DNA of 64,000 nt from Rhizobium sp. Q54 (GTDB taxonomy: Bacteria; Pseudomonadota; Alphaproteobacteria; UBA7879; VGCX01): NCBI GenBank assembly GCA_945870825.1, contig CAMBTM010000001.1:90926-154925 (forward strand), written 5' to 3'. Below the pieces are notes generated by a model, which saw nothing but the letters and a program-made list of their open reading frames with translations, was not told the origin of the DNA and ran no database searches. A program made the position numbers and the translations under genes. Of the stretch, positions 47,603 through 58,561 are shown in pieces (position 1 is the stretch's first letter; each line of letters starts with the position of its first letter).

Positions 47603-47757
47603 TCTTTATCCCTCGTTTTTTATTTTCATTATACCATAAGGATAATAGACGTCACCAAAAAAATCTGCGTTGCTAGAATCCATTTTATCATCTATTGATT
47701 TTTCAGTGAAAAGCTCCTAGGTTAGCGGAACGTTCAGCAATAAGGAGTGTGGGTTTT

Positions 47758-49305
47758 ATGCGTCTCATTCGGTCAGCATTTTCTGTGGCGACACTAACGA
47801 TTTTGAGTCGTATGGCAGGATTTTTAAGGGAAATGCTTCAAGCCCATTATTTTGGGGCGGGCGCCATCAATGACGCTTTGAAACTAGCCATTAGAATCCC
47901 CAGCGTTTTTAGACGGATTTTCGCAGAAGGGGCTTTCAATGCTTCCTTTATCCCCATTTTTTCTAAGATCCTTACCAGCCAGGGAAAAAAAGAAGCAGTT
48001 GAATTTGCCCAAAACATTTTTTCCATTCTTGCCATTACCCTTTCCGTTCTTATTATTCTGGTTGAACTTTTTCTGCCCCATTGCATTAGTCTTTTGTACC
48101 CCGGACTTTTGAAAACGCCTGATCGCTTATCCTATACCATCCAATTTACCCGTATTATGTTTCCCTTTTTGATGTTCATTTCTCTAACTGCTTTTTTTAG
48201 TGGTATCTTGAACTCTTTCGAACGTTTTGTGGCAGCAGCGTCTTCTCCCGTTGCTGGAAACTTGGCGATCATTGGGGCTTTGTTATATCTCAGCCCCCAT
48301 CTCGATAATATGGGTTCTGCTTTTTCATGGGGAATTTTTCTTTGTGGCCTTGTCCAATTTCTTTGGGTCTTTGCTCCGTGTTCTTTAAAAGTTGCCCTGG
48401 TGCTGCCTAAAAGTCCTAAACTAACCAAAGATGTCCGCCTTTTTTTCCAAAAGATGATTCCAGCGGCCCTTGGGTCTGGCATTGTTCAAATTAACCTTTT
48501 TTTGGATATGATGATCGGCTCTTTTTTACCAACGGGTGGTATTTCCTATATGGGCTATGCTGATCGACTGAACCAATTGCCCCTAAGCACCATTGGGATT
48601 GCCATCAGTACAGTTCTCCTTCCTTTGCTTTCAAAGCAAATCAGAAAAGGCCATCTTCAAGCGGCCCAACAAAGCCAAAATCTAGCCATTGAGTTTTCTT
48701 TGTCTTTATCCATGCCAGCATTCATTGGTCTTATTCTGCTAGCGCCTCTTTTGATTGAAACGATCTTTCACCACGGGGAATTTAGGGCAGAAGACGTCAT
48801 GCCAACGGCCTATACCCTTATTGCTTTTGCATCAGGTCTTCCGGCGTATGTCCTGTTGAAAGTCATTAGCACCAGCTTTTTCGCCCATGGGGACACGAAG
48901 AATCCTATGATTGTTGCGGGAATTTGTCTCACCTTGAATGTGGTTTTAAATCTTTTACTGATTAAACCCTTGGCTTACGTGGGCCTTGCCCTTGCAACAT
49001 CTTTTTCAGCCTGGGTTAACCTTATTATCTTGACGATTATTTTGAAGAAAAAAGGATTCTTTACATTTGATGCCATGCTCCGTGAGTCACTTTATCGTAT
49101 CGGGTTGGTATCCACGCTGTTCTTTATCTTCCTTTATACATGCCGAGAACCTATGGAGATGTTCTTAACCCATATTAGTCCCAACCGCATATGGCTCCTT
49201 GGAGGCATGATGACCTTATCCCTTGGAGCTTACCTTGCCATGGCATACCCCCTTAAAGTCCTTCACTGGAAAGATATCAAGACGCGCTTAGACACAACTG
49301 TCTAA
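47758..49305 (+). CDS. murJ: Lipid II flippase MurJ
   Basis: 515 residues from the ATG at 47758 (M-R-L-I-R-S-A-F-S), 10 bases from AAGGAG; a GTG at 47749 is too close to that site. The MVF-family start [11 protein letters not shown], then [30 protein letters not shown] (shown in part: [16 protein letters not shown]) and a total of about 14 TM helices identify MurJ, which moves lipid II across the inner membrane. The stop overlaps the secA stop by 4 bases. Confidence 0.96.
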   Translation: MRLIRSAFSVATLTILSRMAGFLREMLQAHYFGAGAINDALKLAIRIPSVFRRIFAEGAFNASFIPIFSKILTSQGKKEAVEFAQNIFSILAITLSVLIILVELFLPHCISLLYPGLLKTPDRLSYTIQFTRIMFPFLMFISLTAFFSGILNSFERFVAAASSPVAGNLAIIGALLYLSPHLDNMGSAFSWGIFLCGLVQFLWVFAPCSLKVALVLPKSPKLTKDVRLFFQKMIPAALGSGIVQINLFLDMMIGSFLPTGGISYMGYADRLNQLPLSTIGIAISTVLLPLLSKQIRKGHLQAAQQSQNLAIEFSLSLSMPAFIGLILLAPLLIETIFHHGEFRAEDVMPTAYTLIAFASGLPAYVLLKVISTSFFAHGDTKNPMIVAGICLTLNVVLNLLLIKPLAYVGLALATSFSAWVNLIILTIILKKKGFFTFDAMLRESLYRIGLVSTLFFIFLYTCREPMEMFLTHISPNRIWLLGGMMTLSLGAYLAMAYPLKVLHWKDIKTRLDTTV

Positions 49306-52004
49306 AGCGCACCGTGACATTGCTTATATTTTTTACCTGATCCACAAGGACATTCCGCATTTCTGGAAACACGCCCCCAGGTACTCGGATCTTTTGGATC
49401 AATTTCCTGGGTTTGACGACGCACAACAGGGCCCTTAGGCTTTTCATCTGCCGCTTGTTCAAACGCAGGATCAAGGCGGCCTTCATGAGTGACTTGGGGC
49501 GTTTGGGGAATAATATCTTCACTTTCCTCTGGGCGGAAATTAAACTGGGATAAGATCAACATGACTTCTTCCCTAAAAGACCAAAGCATGCCTTCAAAAA
49601 GCTCAAAGGCTTCCTTCTTGTATTCATTTAAAGGATCCCGTTGGGCGTAGGCCCTCAGGTTAATACCTTGGCGCAAATGGTCGAGGGAAAGAAGATGATC
49701 TTTCCAAACCTGATCCAGAACCCTTAACAAAACAGATCTATAGAGGTGGGATACAAGATCGTCTGGGAATCCTTTGAACTTTGCATCAAACTGTTGGAGA
49801 ATAGTTTTCTCAACGCGTTCTTGAATTTCCCTGTCTGCGATTCCTTCTTCCGCAGCCCATTGTTCTACCGCAAGATCCAATCCAAAAATACGTCGTAATT
49901 CTTCATGAAGCCCCTTCATATCCCAATCAGTCGCGTAGGCTTTTTCAGGAATATGGCGATGAATAAGGTCAGAAATGACTTCTTCACGTATTTCATCAAC
50001 AAACTCTGTGACGTCTTCTTGACTCATTAATTCACAGCGTTGATCATAAATCACACGCCGCTGATCATTCATCACGTCGTCATACTTCAACAAATGTTTG
50101 CGGATATCATAGTTACGGGCTTCCACACGTGCCTGAGCTTTTTCAAGGGCCCGGTTGATCCAAGGGTGAGTAATCGCTTCGCCTTCTTTAAGACCTAGTT
50201 TCTGGAGCATAGAGTCCAATCGATCCGACCCAAAAATACGCATCAAGTCATCTTCTAGAGAAAGGAAAAACTTAGACGCCCCCGGATCCCCTTGGCGCCC
50301 TGAACGACCACGCAGCTGATTGTCGATGCGACGGCTTTCATGGCGTTCTGTTCCAATGACAAAGAGACCCCCTGCCGCTAAACCAGTTTCTTCATCAACC
50401 TTAATCTGATCTTCGATCTTCTGTGTTAATTCGTTGCGCTTTTTCTCATCTGAAATCCCCTGGAGTTCCATTGTGAGACGCACTTCCAAATTGCCCCCAA
50501 GTTTAATATCGGTTCCACGTCCTGCCATGTTTGTTGCAATGGTAACAGCTCTGGGATATCCAGCTTCTGCAATAATTGCTGCTTCTTGCTCATGGTGGCG
50601 AGCATTCAAGACATTATGGGGAATCTTATGTTTTTTTAGTTCTAGTGAAAGCTTTTCTGATTTTTCAATACTGGCTGTACCTACCAATGTGGGTTGATTG
50701 CGGGCATAACATTCCTTAATCAACGCGATCACCGCATCAAATTTTTCACGTTCTGTGCGATAAACCTCATCATCATAGTCCACACGTTTTACAGCTTTAT
50801 GGGTTGGTAAATCCACAACGCCCAGCTTATAAATATCCATAAACTCTTGGGCTTCTGTCATGGCAGACCCAGACATACCTGCAAGCTTTGGGTAAAGTCT
50901 GAAGTAATTTTGGAATGTCACGGACGCAAGCGTTTGGTTTTCCATCTGAATGGTCACCCCTTCTTTTGCCTCCAAAGACTGGTGCAATCCATCGGAAAAA
51001 CGACGCCCTGACATCATACGTCCTGTAAATTCATCAATGATAATAATCTTGTCATCCATGACAATGTAATCTTTATCTTTTGTGAACAGGGTGTGAGCTT
51101 TGAGTGACTGGTTGATATGATGAACAAGAGCAATATTTTGACTATCGTACATGGAATTTCCCTTCAAAAGACCATGTTTTTTCAGCAGAGATTCAACTTG
51201 CTCCACTCCTGCTTCTGTCAGGGTAACATTGTTATGCTTTTCTTCCTTTTCATAGTGTTCTTGTTTCAAGGATGCAACAATCGTATTAGCAGAGGCATAA
51301 AGGGAGGAAGAATCTTCCGCAGGCCCTGAAATAATCAAGGGTGTCCGTGCTTCGTCAATCAAAATACTGTCGACTTCGTCAATAATGGCATAATTATAGG
51401 GCCGTTGTACCATTTCATCGAGGTGAAACTTCATGTTGTCTCTCAGATAATCGAACCCAAATTCATTGTTTGTTCCGTAGGTAATGTCGGCCGCGTAGGC
51501 TTTTTTCCGTTCCGAATCACTCATGTTGCTGGTAATACACCCCATAGAGAGGCCTAAGAATTTGTAGATTTCTCCCATCCATCGTAAGTCACGCTCTGCA
51601 AGGTAGTCATTCACAGTCACAACATGAACGCCTTTCCCTGTTAAAGCGTTGAGGTAAACCGGAAGTGTTGCAACCAACGTCTTTCCTTCACCTGTCCGCA
51701 TTTCTGTAATAGTTCCCTCATGAAGGAAGATGCCGCCTAAGAGCTGGACATCAAAATGACGCATCCCAAGGGTTCTAACAGAGGCTTCCCGGACAACCGC
51801 AAAGGCCTCCGGAAGGATCTGGCCCAATGTTTCACCGCTTTCTAACCGTTTCTTGAAATCAAGACGTTTTTCAGCCAAAGCCGTATCCGACAATCCTTGG
51901 ACACTGGGTTCTAAGGCGTTAATGGCATCAATAGTTTTTTGGTGTTGTTTGATGAGGCGGTCATTAGCGGTGCCAAAAATCTTTTTTATCAGTGTTGTAA
52001 ACAT
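49302..52004 (-). CDS. secA: Preprotein translocase ATPase SecA
   Basis: 900 residues from the ATG at 52004 ([11 protein letters not shown]), with AGAGG upstream; the extra 22 residues of the longer frame do not resemble SecA. Walker [38 protein letters not shown] and a C-terminal zinc-binding [14 protein letters not shown] are present. Drives proteins through SecYEG. Monocistronic. Confidence 0.98.
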   Translation of the reverse strand: MFTTLIKKIFGTANDRLIKQHQKTIDAINALEPSVQGLSDTALAEKRLDFKKRLESGETLGQILPEAFAVVREASVRTLGMRHFDVQLLGGIFLHEGTITEMRTGEGKTLVATLPVYLNALTGKGVHVVTVNDYLAERDLRWMGEIYKFLGLSMGCITSNMSDSERKKAYAADITYGTNNEFGFDYLRDNMKFHLDEMVQRPYNYAIIDEVDSILIDEARTPLIISGPAEDSSSLYASANTIVASLKQEHYEKEEKHNNVTLTEAGVEQVESLLKKHGLLKGNSMYDSQNIALVHHINQSLKAHTLFTKDKDYIVMDDKIIIIDEFTGRMMSGRRFSDGLHQSLEAKEGVTIQMENQTLASVTFQNYFRLYPKLAGMSGSAMTEAQEFMDIYKLGVVDLPTHKAVKRVDYDDEVYRTEREKFDAVIALIKECYARNQPTLVGTASIEKSEKLSLELKKHKIPHNVLNARHHEQEAAIIAEAGYPRAVTIATNMAGRGTDIKLGGNLEVRLTMELQGISDEKKRNELTQKIEDQIKVDEETGLAAGGLFVIGTERHESRRIDNQLRGRSGRQGDPGASKFFLSLEDDLMRIFGSDRLDSMLQKLGLKEGEAITHPWINRALEKAQARVEARNYDIRKHLLKYDDVMNDQRRVIYDQRCELMSQEDVTEFVDEIREEVISDLIHRHIPEKAYATDWDMKGLHEELRRIFGLDLAVEQWAAEEGIADREIQERVEKTILQQFDAKFKGFPDDLVSHLYRSVLLRVLDQVWKDHLLSLDHLRQGINLRAYAQRDPLNEYKKEAFELFEGMLWSFREEVMLILSQFNFRPEESEDIIPQTPQVTHEGRLDPAFEQAADEKPKGPVVRRQTQEIDPKDPSTWGRVSRNAECPCGSGKKYKQCHGAL

Positions 52005-52150
52005 TATAGACGGGCCTCTTTCTTTAAATCTATGAAACGAACATACGAACTGCTCAGATATTTTTATCATAGTTTTTCAAGAGGCCCAATAAAAATTATC
52101 TTGATCTTATGGGTTTGATTGTTTAACGTTGGCGAAGTTATCAGTTCTTT

Positions 52151-52237
52151 GCCCGCTTGGTGGAATCGGTAGACACGACAGACTTAAAATCTGTTGGCTT
52201 TACGGCCGTGCTGGTTCGAGTCCGGCAGCGGGCACCA
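52151..52237 (+). tRNA. tRNA-Leu (anticodon TAA)
   Basis: An 87-base class II tRNA. Acceptor GCCCGCT (52151-52157) pairs with AGCGGGC (52227-52233), followed by A and an encoded CCA. The anticodon stem ACAGA/TCTGT encloses CTTAAAA, giving anticodon TAA (52185-52187) for UUA. The long variable arm (TGGCTTTACGGCCG region) is typical of leucine tRNAs. Confidence 0.97.
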
Positions 52238-52247
52238 TAATTCTCTG

Positions 52248-52739
52248 TTAACGCAAGTTTCCTTGACGTCCCCTGGATGGAAATTCCAGGACGTTTGGCA
52301 CAGGTGATATAATATGCGTTTCCAACCAATTACTTTTTCCTAAAAGATAATCTGCCATCATATCTATAAGATAATCCGCCGTTTTTAATTTCTTAATGCT
52401 AAAACCGATCAGTAAAACCTTGAATCGCTTTACAAGATTTTTTTCTTGAGGCCAACAAGCTTCCATAAAATCAACAACATTGGCTAGTCCATGAAGGGGG
52501 GTCCTTAGAAGAATTGCATCCACAGAGCACTGGACTTCTTGATTATTAAAGTATGATTGAACAAAATGGGTCAGGGGTTTGGGGCCCAAATCTAATTTTT
52601 CTAGAAAGTTTGTTAAAAGTCCTTCTCGTTCATCTTTTTCGGATGTTAAAAATAAATCCAAAAAATCATCTAAAAGATCCACAAAAACATCTTGGTAGTC
52701 AGATCGCTTAAGCTTCTCGGATTCAAAATCGATGATCAT
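52248..52739 (-). CDS. Hypothetical cytoplasmic protein
   Basis: 163 residues from the ATG at 52739, chosen because AAGGAAGG lies 10 bases upstream; the longer frame from 52850 adds a hydrophobic, unconserved N-terminus. The protein is mostly helical and acidic at the N-terminus (DYQDVFVDLLDDFLDLF), with the last residues Arg/Gly rich. No family was recognised. It is divergent from the LysR gene and ends 10 bases after the tRNA-Leu. Confidence 0.55.
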   Translation of the reverse strand: MIIDFESEKLKRSDYQDVFVDLLDDFLDLFLTSEKDEREGLLTNFLEKLDLGPKPLTHFVQSYFNNQEVQCSVDAILLRTPLHGLANVVDFMEACWPQEKNLVKRFKVLLIGFSIKKLKTADYLIDMMADYLLGKSNWLETHIISPVPNVLEFPSRGRQGNLR

Positions 52740-52795
52740 CGCCAATTTTCCTTCCTTTGAGTTATGTGTATTTTTAACGTATATTGGAACTTTTT

Positions 52796-52826
52796 TGTCA
52801 CATATACTGATGAATATGTCACATAT
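52796..52826. promoter_or_regulatory. Direct repeats in the divergent LysR/hypothetical control region
   Basis: TGTCACATAT occurs at 52796-52805 and 52817-52826, exactly 21 bp (two helical turns) apart. The second copy extends to ATATGTCACATAT, a palindrome around a central C. Sites phased like this in a LysR promoter often bind the regulator itself. Confidence 0.5.
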
Positions 52827-52936
52827 GATGACGATGCGGGAAATTGTCAACCCGATTTAAAAAAATACAGCCTTTTCATCATTTTTTGACAAAGAGCTTC
52901 TTTGTGTGTAGAGTGACCAACAGTGAGGTATATACG

Positions 52937-53872
52937 TTGCGCATCAACTCTCTCAAAACGTTCGTTGAATTTTGTCAAAGCGACTGTGACACGAATACTT
53001 ATAAAAAACTTTCTATCCCCCGATCTACAATGTGGTCTCACGTGGATGAAGTGGAAGAATTTCTTAACCGTATCCTTATCAAAAGAGGACGACCTAATTA
53101 TCTGACCGTTGAGGGAAAACGATTTCTACCGATTGCAAAACAATTGGTGGCGTCCTTTGATGTGGGATTGGGCCAACTTCAAAGCAGCAGTATGGAAGCA
53201 AAAGGCGAGATCATTGTATCAACAACTGTTGCATCCATCACATGGCTTATCCCAAGCATCAAAGAATTTCACGATCTTTATCCCAATTTGAAAATTTCCA
53301 TTGTTGCAGAAGATAATATTTCTTCTTCTGTTAGCGCCCAAGCTGATGTTTTCTTAAGGCCTTTTGCAAGCGACGCCCCTGAAGGATTTCATCTCAACTG
53401 GCACATTGCCTATCACATGGCCCTTTTCGCAAGCAGAGAATATGTTGCAAAATATGGCATGCCAACAAGCCCCGCTGATTTAAAACAGCATTGTATTCTA
53501 GCCTATGGAGAATATTTTCAGGGCGTCCCTCATGTAGATTGGCATTTAAAGGGCAAAATGTATGGCTTGCCACCCCTTGAGGCAACCCTTAGGATAAACT
53601 CTACACGTGCCCTTTTTGATGCAGCCATTAATGGGATTGGCATTATTTCAAACCCTATTGAATCTTTGGCAATCTACAGAGAAGATCTTGTCCATATTCT
53701 GCCAACAGTAAAAGGGCCTGTTATTCAAACAAAATTCTGCACACGCATAACGAATGACGAACAAAAAAATGTGAATATGAGTATTTTCAGTTCTTTTTTT
53801 AAAAAGAACCTCCCCTCTCTTGGGATTACTATCATAGATGATGATCATCATTTAAAAGGAGATAAGGCATGA
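52937..53872 (+). CDS. LysR-family transcriptional regulator
   Basis: 311 residues from TTG at 52937 (M-R-I-N-S-L-K-T-F-V), placed by GAGG 8 bases upstream; the longer TTG frame from 52844 exceeds the family length. The N-terminal wHTH is divergent but keeps the spacing (SIPRSTMWSHVDEVEEFLN, YLTVEGKRFLPIAKQ). The C-terminal periplasmic-binding-protein-like effector domain is normal. The stop overlaps the first transporter start (ATGA), so it probably regulates transport of its ligand. Confidence 0.88.
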   Translation: MRINSLKTFVEFCQSDCDTNTYKKLSIPRSTMWSHVDEVEEFLNRILIKRGRPNYLTVEGKRFLPIAKQLVASFDVGLGQLQSSSMEAKGEIIVSTTVASITWLIPSIKEFHDLYPNLKISIVAEDNISSSVSAQADVFLRPFASDAPEGFHLNWHIAYHMALFASREYVAKYGMPTSPADLKQHCILAYGEYFQGVPHVDWHLKGKMYGLPPLEATLRINSTRALFDAAINGIGIISNPIESLAIYREDLVHILPTVKGPVIQTKFCTRITNDEQKNVNMSIFSSFFKKNLPSLGITIIDDDHHLKGDKA

Positions 53873-55125
53873 ACGTTCATCGTAAAAACCTACTGCTCCT
53901 TGTGTTGGGATGCGCACTGAGCAATTATGATACCTTCCTTCTTGGAACTCTTTGTTTGAAAATTGTCCCCCTCTTCGTCAATCTTGACAACGGTCAATCC
54001 CAAACATTTTGGGCCCATGCTCTCGTTCTTGTTGCTTTTTTTACAAGACCCTTTGGTGGTATGGTTTTTGGGTATATCGGCGATCGATTCAGTAGAAAAA
54101 CATCCTATATTACGTCCCTTTTTCTCCTATCAACACCGTCATTATTGCTAGGACTCCTGCCGACCTATGAAGTCATAGGTATTGGGGCGACAATTGCCTT
54201 TACAGTGTTAAGATTACTACAGGGATTTAGTACGGGGGGAACATTTGGTGGAACCTTTACCTACACCTCAGAACATACAAGCAAAGTAAATCCCCTTATC
54301 AAATCATCTCTTGCCCTTGCATCAGGATTTCTGGGCGTTTGCTTTGCCCTCATTATTGTTTATTGTTCACAGTCCATTTTCCCCCAAGATTCAGAGCTTG
54401 CCTGGCGTGCCCCCTTTATCTTTTCTGTTTTTTCCTTCATGGCTGCTTTTTTTATTAAAAAGCAGTTTACAGAAACACCAATTGCTGTTGAAAAGAGGAG
54501 AAAAAAACTCGATATTTCCCATATATTAAAAACAGTTGCCCCGCTCAAGAAAGAGATTATTGCTTGCTTTCTTTTCGGGGGAATCAATATGGTCCCTTTT
54601 CATTTTGCAACCCTCCACATTAATTTCCTCCTGTTTAATTACCTAGGATTCTCCTCAGATGATCCATTTATTTATGTGAATAATTTTTGCTTTTTCCTTG
54701 GCTCTGCCGCACTCATTATGTTCTTTTCCTTTCTTGGAAAAATCTTAAAAGCCCGCAAGATTATCGAAATGAGTGTTTTGTGGTTTGTCCTTCTTTCAAT
54801 CCCTATGTTTTTTTATACCGCTCACGAAATGACTTTGGGGAAAATAATTTTCCTCCAGGCTTATTTAGCCATTGGGAATATTTGTTTTCTTGTGCCCATT
54901 GTGTCTCTTCTGCCCAAATCCTTTCCTCACAAAATCCGCTTTACGTTATTTTCTTTTACCTACACCTTGGGACAAGGCGTTATCGGGGCCTCCATACAAC
55001 TTCTTACAACAAAAATTATTTTAAAGACGAATTATTTGTGGACACCGTCTATTATTTTGTCTATCGCTTTCTTAGTCGTTTGGATTATGTTGGAACGCAT
55101 GAATTGGGGTATAGACAATGATTAA
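53869..55125 (+). CDS. MFS transporter, metabolite:H+ symporter (ProP-like) family, copy 1
   Basis: 418 residues, about 12 TM helices. The loop between TM2 and TM3 reads RPFGGMVFGYIGDRFSRK, the MHS-family form of MFS motif A, and RLLQGFSTGGTFGG in TM4 is typical of ProP-like symporters. The first helix (NYDTFLLGTL) is less conserved than in copy 2. Likely imports an osmolyte, amino acid or organic acid with protons; the substrate is unknown. It overlaps the second transporter by 8 bases. Confidence 0.9.
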   Translation: MNVHRKNLLLLVLGCALSNYDTFLLGTLCLKIVPLFVNLDNGQSQTFWAHALVLVAFFTRPFGGMVFGYIGDRFSRKTSYITSLFLLSTPSLLLGLLPTYEVIGIGATIAFTVLRLLQGFSTGGTFGGTFTYTSEHTSKVNPLIKSSLALASGFLGVCFALIIVYCSQSIFPQDSELAWRAPFIFSVFSFMAAFFIKKQFTETPIAVEKRRKKLDISHILKTVAPLKKEIIACFLFGGINMVPFHFATLHINFLLFNYLGFSSDDPFIYVNNFCFFLGSAALIMFFSFLGKILKARKIIEMSVLWFVLLSIPMFFYTAHEMTLGKIIFLQAYLAIGNICFLVPIVSLLPKSFPHKIRFTLFSFTYTLGQGVIGASIQLLTTKIILKTNYLWTPSIILSIAFLVVWIMLERMNWGIDND

Positions 55126-56401
55126 AAATAAACCAGATACAAAAAGAACCTTTGCCATTATTGCAGGACACCTTCTTGAACACTATGACGTGACCCTTTA
55201 TGGGTTCTTTGCGGCCATGTTGGGTCCTATATTTTTTCCAGAAGGCGATCATTTCTGTGCAACACTTTATTCCTTCGGTGTTTTTGCCGCTGGATTCTTG
55301 ATGAGACCCTTTGGAGGGCTTGTTTTTGGGTACATTGGTGATAAATATGGGCGAAAAAATGCGCTTCTTTTTTCGATTTTGTTGGTGACAATTCCCACAT
55401 TTTCTATTGGTTTTTTACCGACCTATGCCCAAATCGGCATCTTATCTCCTGTTCTTTTAATATTCTTTAGACTCCTTCAAGGGGTTTGTGTAGGAGGTGA
55501 ATTTTCAGGAGCGGTTATTTATGTATCAGAACACAGTAAAAATCTAAAGCCTGGATTTAAAGCATCTTTGCTAATCATGTCTGGTTTTATTGGAGCCATT
55601 TTGGGAACCCTTGTTGGATGGATGTCGACGAAGTTTTTTGATCTCGAGCTATCAACATCCTTCTCGAAAGACTGGGGCTGGAGAGTCCCCTTCATTCTGG
55701 GAGGTATTTTTGGTCTGATTGTGTTGCTTTTAAGAAGTTCTCTTGAAGAAACCCCTGACTTTGAATCCTTCAAGAAGAAGCCCATCAAAGGCCTTCCTCT
55801 AATAAGGGTCTTGGTAGACCACCCTATTCCCTTTATTTGTACAATCATTTATGGGGGATCGAATCTTGTAGCCCTTTATCTTGGAACTTTTTATATGAAT
55901 GCATTTCTTTATGAAACGCTTCAGTTTACAAAACCTCAAGTCCTTCAAAACTCCACCCTGTGTTTTGTTTTTTGCGCTTCCATCATTCCTTTGTTTGGAT
56001 GGATCAGTGATAAAGTGGGGGTTATGCGATCCATTTTATGGGGCAGTGCGTTCATGACTCTTGGGGCCATTCCTTTTTATATGTGGGCCTTCCAAACGCC
56101 TATTGTCACAGGACGGATTTATGTATTGCAGGGTTTTTTGATGATTTGTAATGCCTGCATCATTGGTCCCCTCGCTAGTTTTATTCCCCGTATTTTTCCA
56201 AAAAATCTCCGTTATTCGGGTATGTCCGTTAGCTTCACAACGGGCCAAGCTATTTTAGGGGGCGTGACCCCGATGATCGCAACGTATATCACCAATACAA
56301 CACATCTGACGTGGTCTCCAGGAATTTTCCTTGCGATGGTGGGATGCCTTTTTGCATGCGCTATTTTGGTTGCAAAAAAATACTGTATCGATCACATGTA
56401 G
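55118..56401 (+). CDS. MFS transporter, metabolite:H+ symporter (ProP-like) family, copy 2
   Basis: 427 residues, 12 TM helices. The [20 protein letters not shown] start, [18 protein letters not shown] and [15 protein letters not shown] are classic for MHS transporters. It is more canonical than the preceding paralogue, so the pair arose by duplication or was acquired together. Multiple ProP paralogues are common in intracellular alphaproteobacteria. Confidence 0.93.
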   Translation: MIKNKPDTKRTFAIIAGHLLEHYDVTLYGFFAAMLGPIFFPEGDHFCATLYSFGVFAAGFLMRPFGGLVFGYIGDKYGRKNALLFSILLVTIPTFSIGFLPTYAQIGILSPVLLIFFRLLQGVCVGGEFSGAVIYVSEHSKNLKPGFKASLLIMSGFIGAILGTLVGWMSTKFFDLELSTSFSKDWGWRVPFILGGIFGLIVLLLRSSLEETPDFESFKKKPIKGLPLIRVLVDHPIPFICTIIYGGSNLVALYLGTFYMNAFLYETLQFTKPQVLQNSTLCFVFCASIIPLFGWISDKVGVMRSILWGSAFMTLGAIPFYMWAFQTPIVTGRIYVLQGFLMICNACIIGPLASFIPRIFPKNLRYSGMSVSFTTGQAILGGVTPMIATYITNTTHLTWSPGIFLAMVGCLFACAILVAKKYCIDHM

Positions 56402-56405
56402 ACCG

Positions 56406-56843
56406 ATGCATACCGATATCATTGAGATTTTTACCGATGGTGCATGTCGAGGTAATCCAGGGCCTGGTGGGTGGGGGGTTCTTTTGCGCTGGAAAGGGAA
56501 AGAAAAAGAACTTTCCGGAAGTGCACTCGCCACCACAAATAATCGTATGGAACTCCAAGGAGCCATTGAGGCTTTGAAAACCGTCAAACGCTCTGTGCCA
56601 ATTCATCTTTACACAGACAGCAAATATGTGATGGACGGGATCACCCAGTGGCTTCCAAATTGGAAAAAGAATCAATGGAAAACGGCCAGTAAAAAGCCTG
56701 TTAAAAATCAGGACCTTTGGGAAGAATTAGATCAGTTGGTTTCGGGTCACGCTATAACTTGGTATTGGGTGAAAGGACACGACGGGCACCCAGAAAACGA
56801 ACGGGTGGATGCTTTGGCCCGCGCCGCTGTACCTTTATCATGA
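56406..56843 (+). CDS. rnhA: Ribonuclease HI
   Basis: 145 residues from the ATG at 56406. The carboxylate residues are all present: [37 protein letters not shown] and [30 protein letters not shown] is also characteristic. Removes RNA from RNA:DNA hybrids. The longer frame from 56331 overlaps the transporter and is rejected. Its Shine-Dalgarno is weak. Confidence 0.97.
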   Translation: MHTDIIEIFTDGACRGNPGPGGWGVLLRWKGKEKELSGSALATTNNRMELQGAIEALKTVKRSVPIHLYTDSKYVMDGITQWLPNWKKNQWKTASKKPVKNQDLWEELDQLVSGHAITWYWVKGHDGHPENERVDALARAAVPLS

Positions 56844-57481
56844 GGCAATCCACCCCCCTTTTTCAGCATGTATCTAAAACGCTGGAAGAGCGCCGTTCTT
56901 TTATTCAAAGGAAATTTCAATCGATTTATAGAGATATTAGCCCCCAAAAGCTGTACCAGCCTGTCCCACAATCCTTTGACCTTTTTGAAAGCATTTTAAC
57001 CCTCCATAGACAGCATGATCTCCCATCTACTTTCTCAATCATTAAAAATTCTCTTAAACCCCAAGCTGTTTTTATGGGGGCTCTTTTTGGATCTCAAACG
57101 CTTCAAGAACTCAAAGCGGTTTTTACGTATGTGGAAGAAAAAAGATTAGGATACGTGACACCCCATTTTTTACCCCTCCCATCCCCCCAAGATATTGCAG
57201 GAATCTTACAATACCAAGGGTTTATATCGCCCGTCGTAGACCGTGAAATGATTGTTCAAGAATATGGTGGCCTTCAAGATCTTTACAAGGACCTAAGACA
57301 GATGGGGGAAAGAAATTGTTTGAAGGATCGCTTTAAAGGACTTACAACACCACGGTTTATGGAAGACTGTGAGACTCTTTATAGGGAAAAATTTTCCACA
57401 TCCCAGGGGAAAATTTTTGCCACCTTTGAAATCTTGTATTTCATCGCGTGGCAGGATAAGGTGGAAAGCGATCCTAGGTAA
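56840..57481 (+). CDS. SAM-methyltransferase-like protein lacking the SAM-binding motif (NDUFAF5-type)
   Basis: 213 residues from the ATG at 56840, which overlaps the rnhA stop. The C-terminal two thirds follow the NDUFAF5/BioC-like alphaproteobacterial family ([76 protein letters not shown]). Family members normally have an LDLGCGTG-type motif I after a first helix; here residues about 18-45 contain no Gly-rich motif, and roughly 45 residues seem to be missing. It is probably catalytically dead, or has become a binding subunit. Confidence 0.7.
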   Translation: MRQSTPLFQHVSKTLEERRSFIQRKFQSIYRDISPQKLYQPVPQSFDLFESILTLHRQHDLPSTFSIIKNSLKPQAVFMGALFGSQTLQELKAVFTYVEEKRLGYVTPHFLPLPSPQDIAGILQYQGFISPVVDREMIVQEYGGLQDLYKDLRQMGERNCLKDRFKGLTTPRFMEDCETLYREKFSTSQGKIFATFEILYFIAWQDKVESDPR

Positions 57482-57493
57482 GACTTTGAAAAG

Positions 57494-58561
57494 ATGATGA
57501 ACCAGTGGCTTTTTAACATAGATATGTGGACAGTGATCGGTCTTTTGACCTTTATCACGGGCCTTCTTGTCACGCGGTTAATGATTTGGGTGAATATTCA
57601 CGATACCCCCATCTATCGTTCTTCCCACACAAAAGTGACGCCACGCAGTGGCGGTTTTGGGATCATTGTCGGATTTTTTGCCTGTATTCTTTACTTTGCC
57701 CTCCATAATGATCTGTTCCCTCCGCAGGATTGGAGATTGTGGCTCATTGGGGCCGCGGCCTTCGGACTCATCATTGTTTCTATGTTAGATGATATCAGAA
57801 GTGTTTCCCTGCGCTATAAACTCTGTACGCAAATTCTTGTGGCATCTCTTGTGGTGATCAGCGGTCTTTCATTGAATCATTTATCTCTTCCTCGGTTTGG
57901 TATTGTAGAAATGGGTTCTTTTGGAGCCATTCTGGCGCTTATCTCCGTTATTTTTTTCACGAATACCTTTAACTTCATGGATGGACTTGATGGGCTTGTT
58001 TCAGGAACGACCTTAGTTGCAAGCTTTTTTGGTATTCTGATTGGCCTTTTTTTCTATGACCCTGTTTTTGTTTGTGTAAATTTTGCTCTCTTTTTTTCAA
58101 CACTTGGGTTCTTTGTATACAATTTCTCGCCCGCTCGCATCTTTATGGGCGATGTAGGAAGTCAATTTCTAGGATTCTTGTGGGCATTGATGTTGCTTTT
58201 CACAACACACGGGAAGTTATCAATCTACACAATCCCCATTTTGTTTTTTGCATTCATCTATGATGTGACGCTTACTATTATACGTCGTCTTGTAAAAGGT
58301 CAGTCTATCTGGCACCCCCACCGTACGTTTTTGTTTCATATCCTACATCGAAGCGGCCTCACGCATCGGAGAATTAGTTTGATTTATATGGTTTTTGCTA
58401 TTATACAAGGTCTTGGCGCTGTTTTTGTCCAGTTTATTGATATCCATCGGCAAATCTTTATGGTAATTCCCTATGCTGTCATCATGATTTTTTATACAAC
58501 ATGGGTTGGGCGAAGAGCCTATCAACACATTCCACCCCCTAAGAAATCGAGGAAAAAATGA
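57494..58561 (+). CDS. WecA/MraY-like undecaprenyl-phosphate sugar-1-phosphate transferase
   Basis: 355 residues, about 10 or 11 TM helices. The cytoplasmic motifs FMDGLDGLVSG, FSPARIFMGDVGSQFLGF and HPHRTFLFHILHRSG identify glycosyltransferase family 4. Not MraY itself: it resembles WecA/WbpL-type enzymes that start O-antigen or teichoic-like polymers. ATG ATG at the start leaves two options, one codon apart. The stop overlaps the gltX start by 4 bases. Confidence 0.9.
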   Translation: MMNQWLFNIDMWTVIGLLTFITGLLVTRLMIWVNIHDTPIYRSSHTKVTPRSGGFGIIVGFFACILYFALHNDLFPPQDWRLWLIGAAAFGLIIVSMLDDIRSVSLRYKLCTQILVASLVVISGLSLNHLSLPRFGIVEMGSFGAILALISVIFFTNTFNFMDGLDGLVSGTTLVASFFGILIGLFFYDPVFVCVNFALFFSTLGFFVYNFSPARIFMGDVGSQFLGFLWALMLLFTTHGKLSIYTIPILFFAFIYDVTLTIIRRLVKGQSIWHPHRTFLFHILHRSGLTHRRISLIYMVFAIIQGLGAVFVQFIDIHRQIFMVIPYAVIMIFYTTWVGRRAYQHIPPPKKSRKK

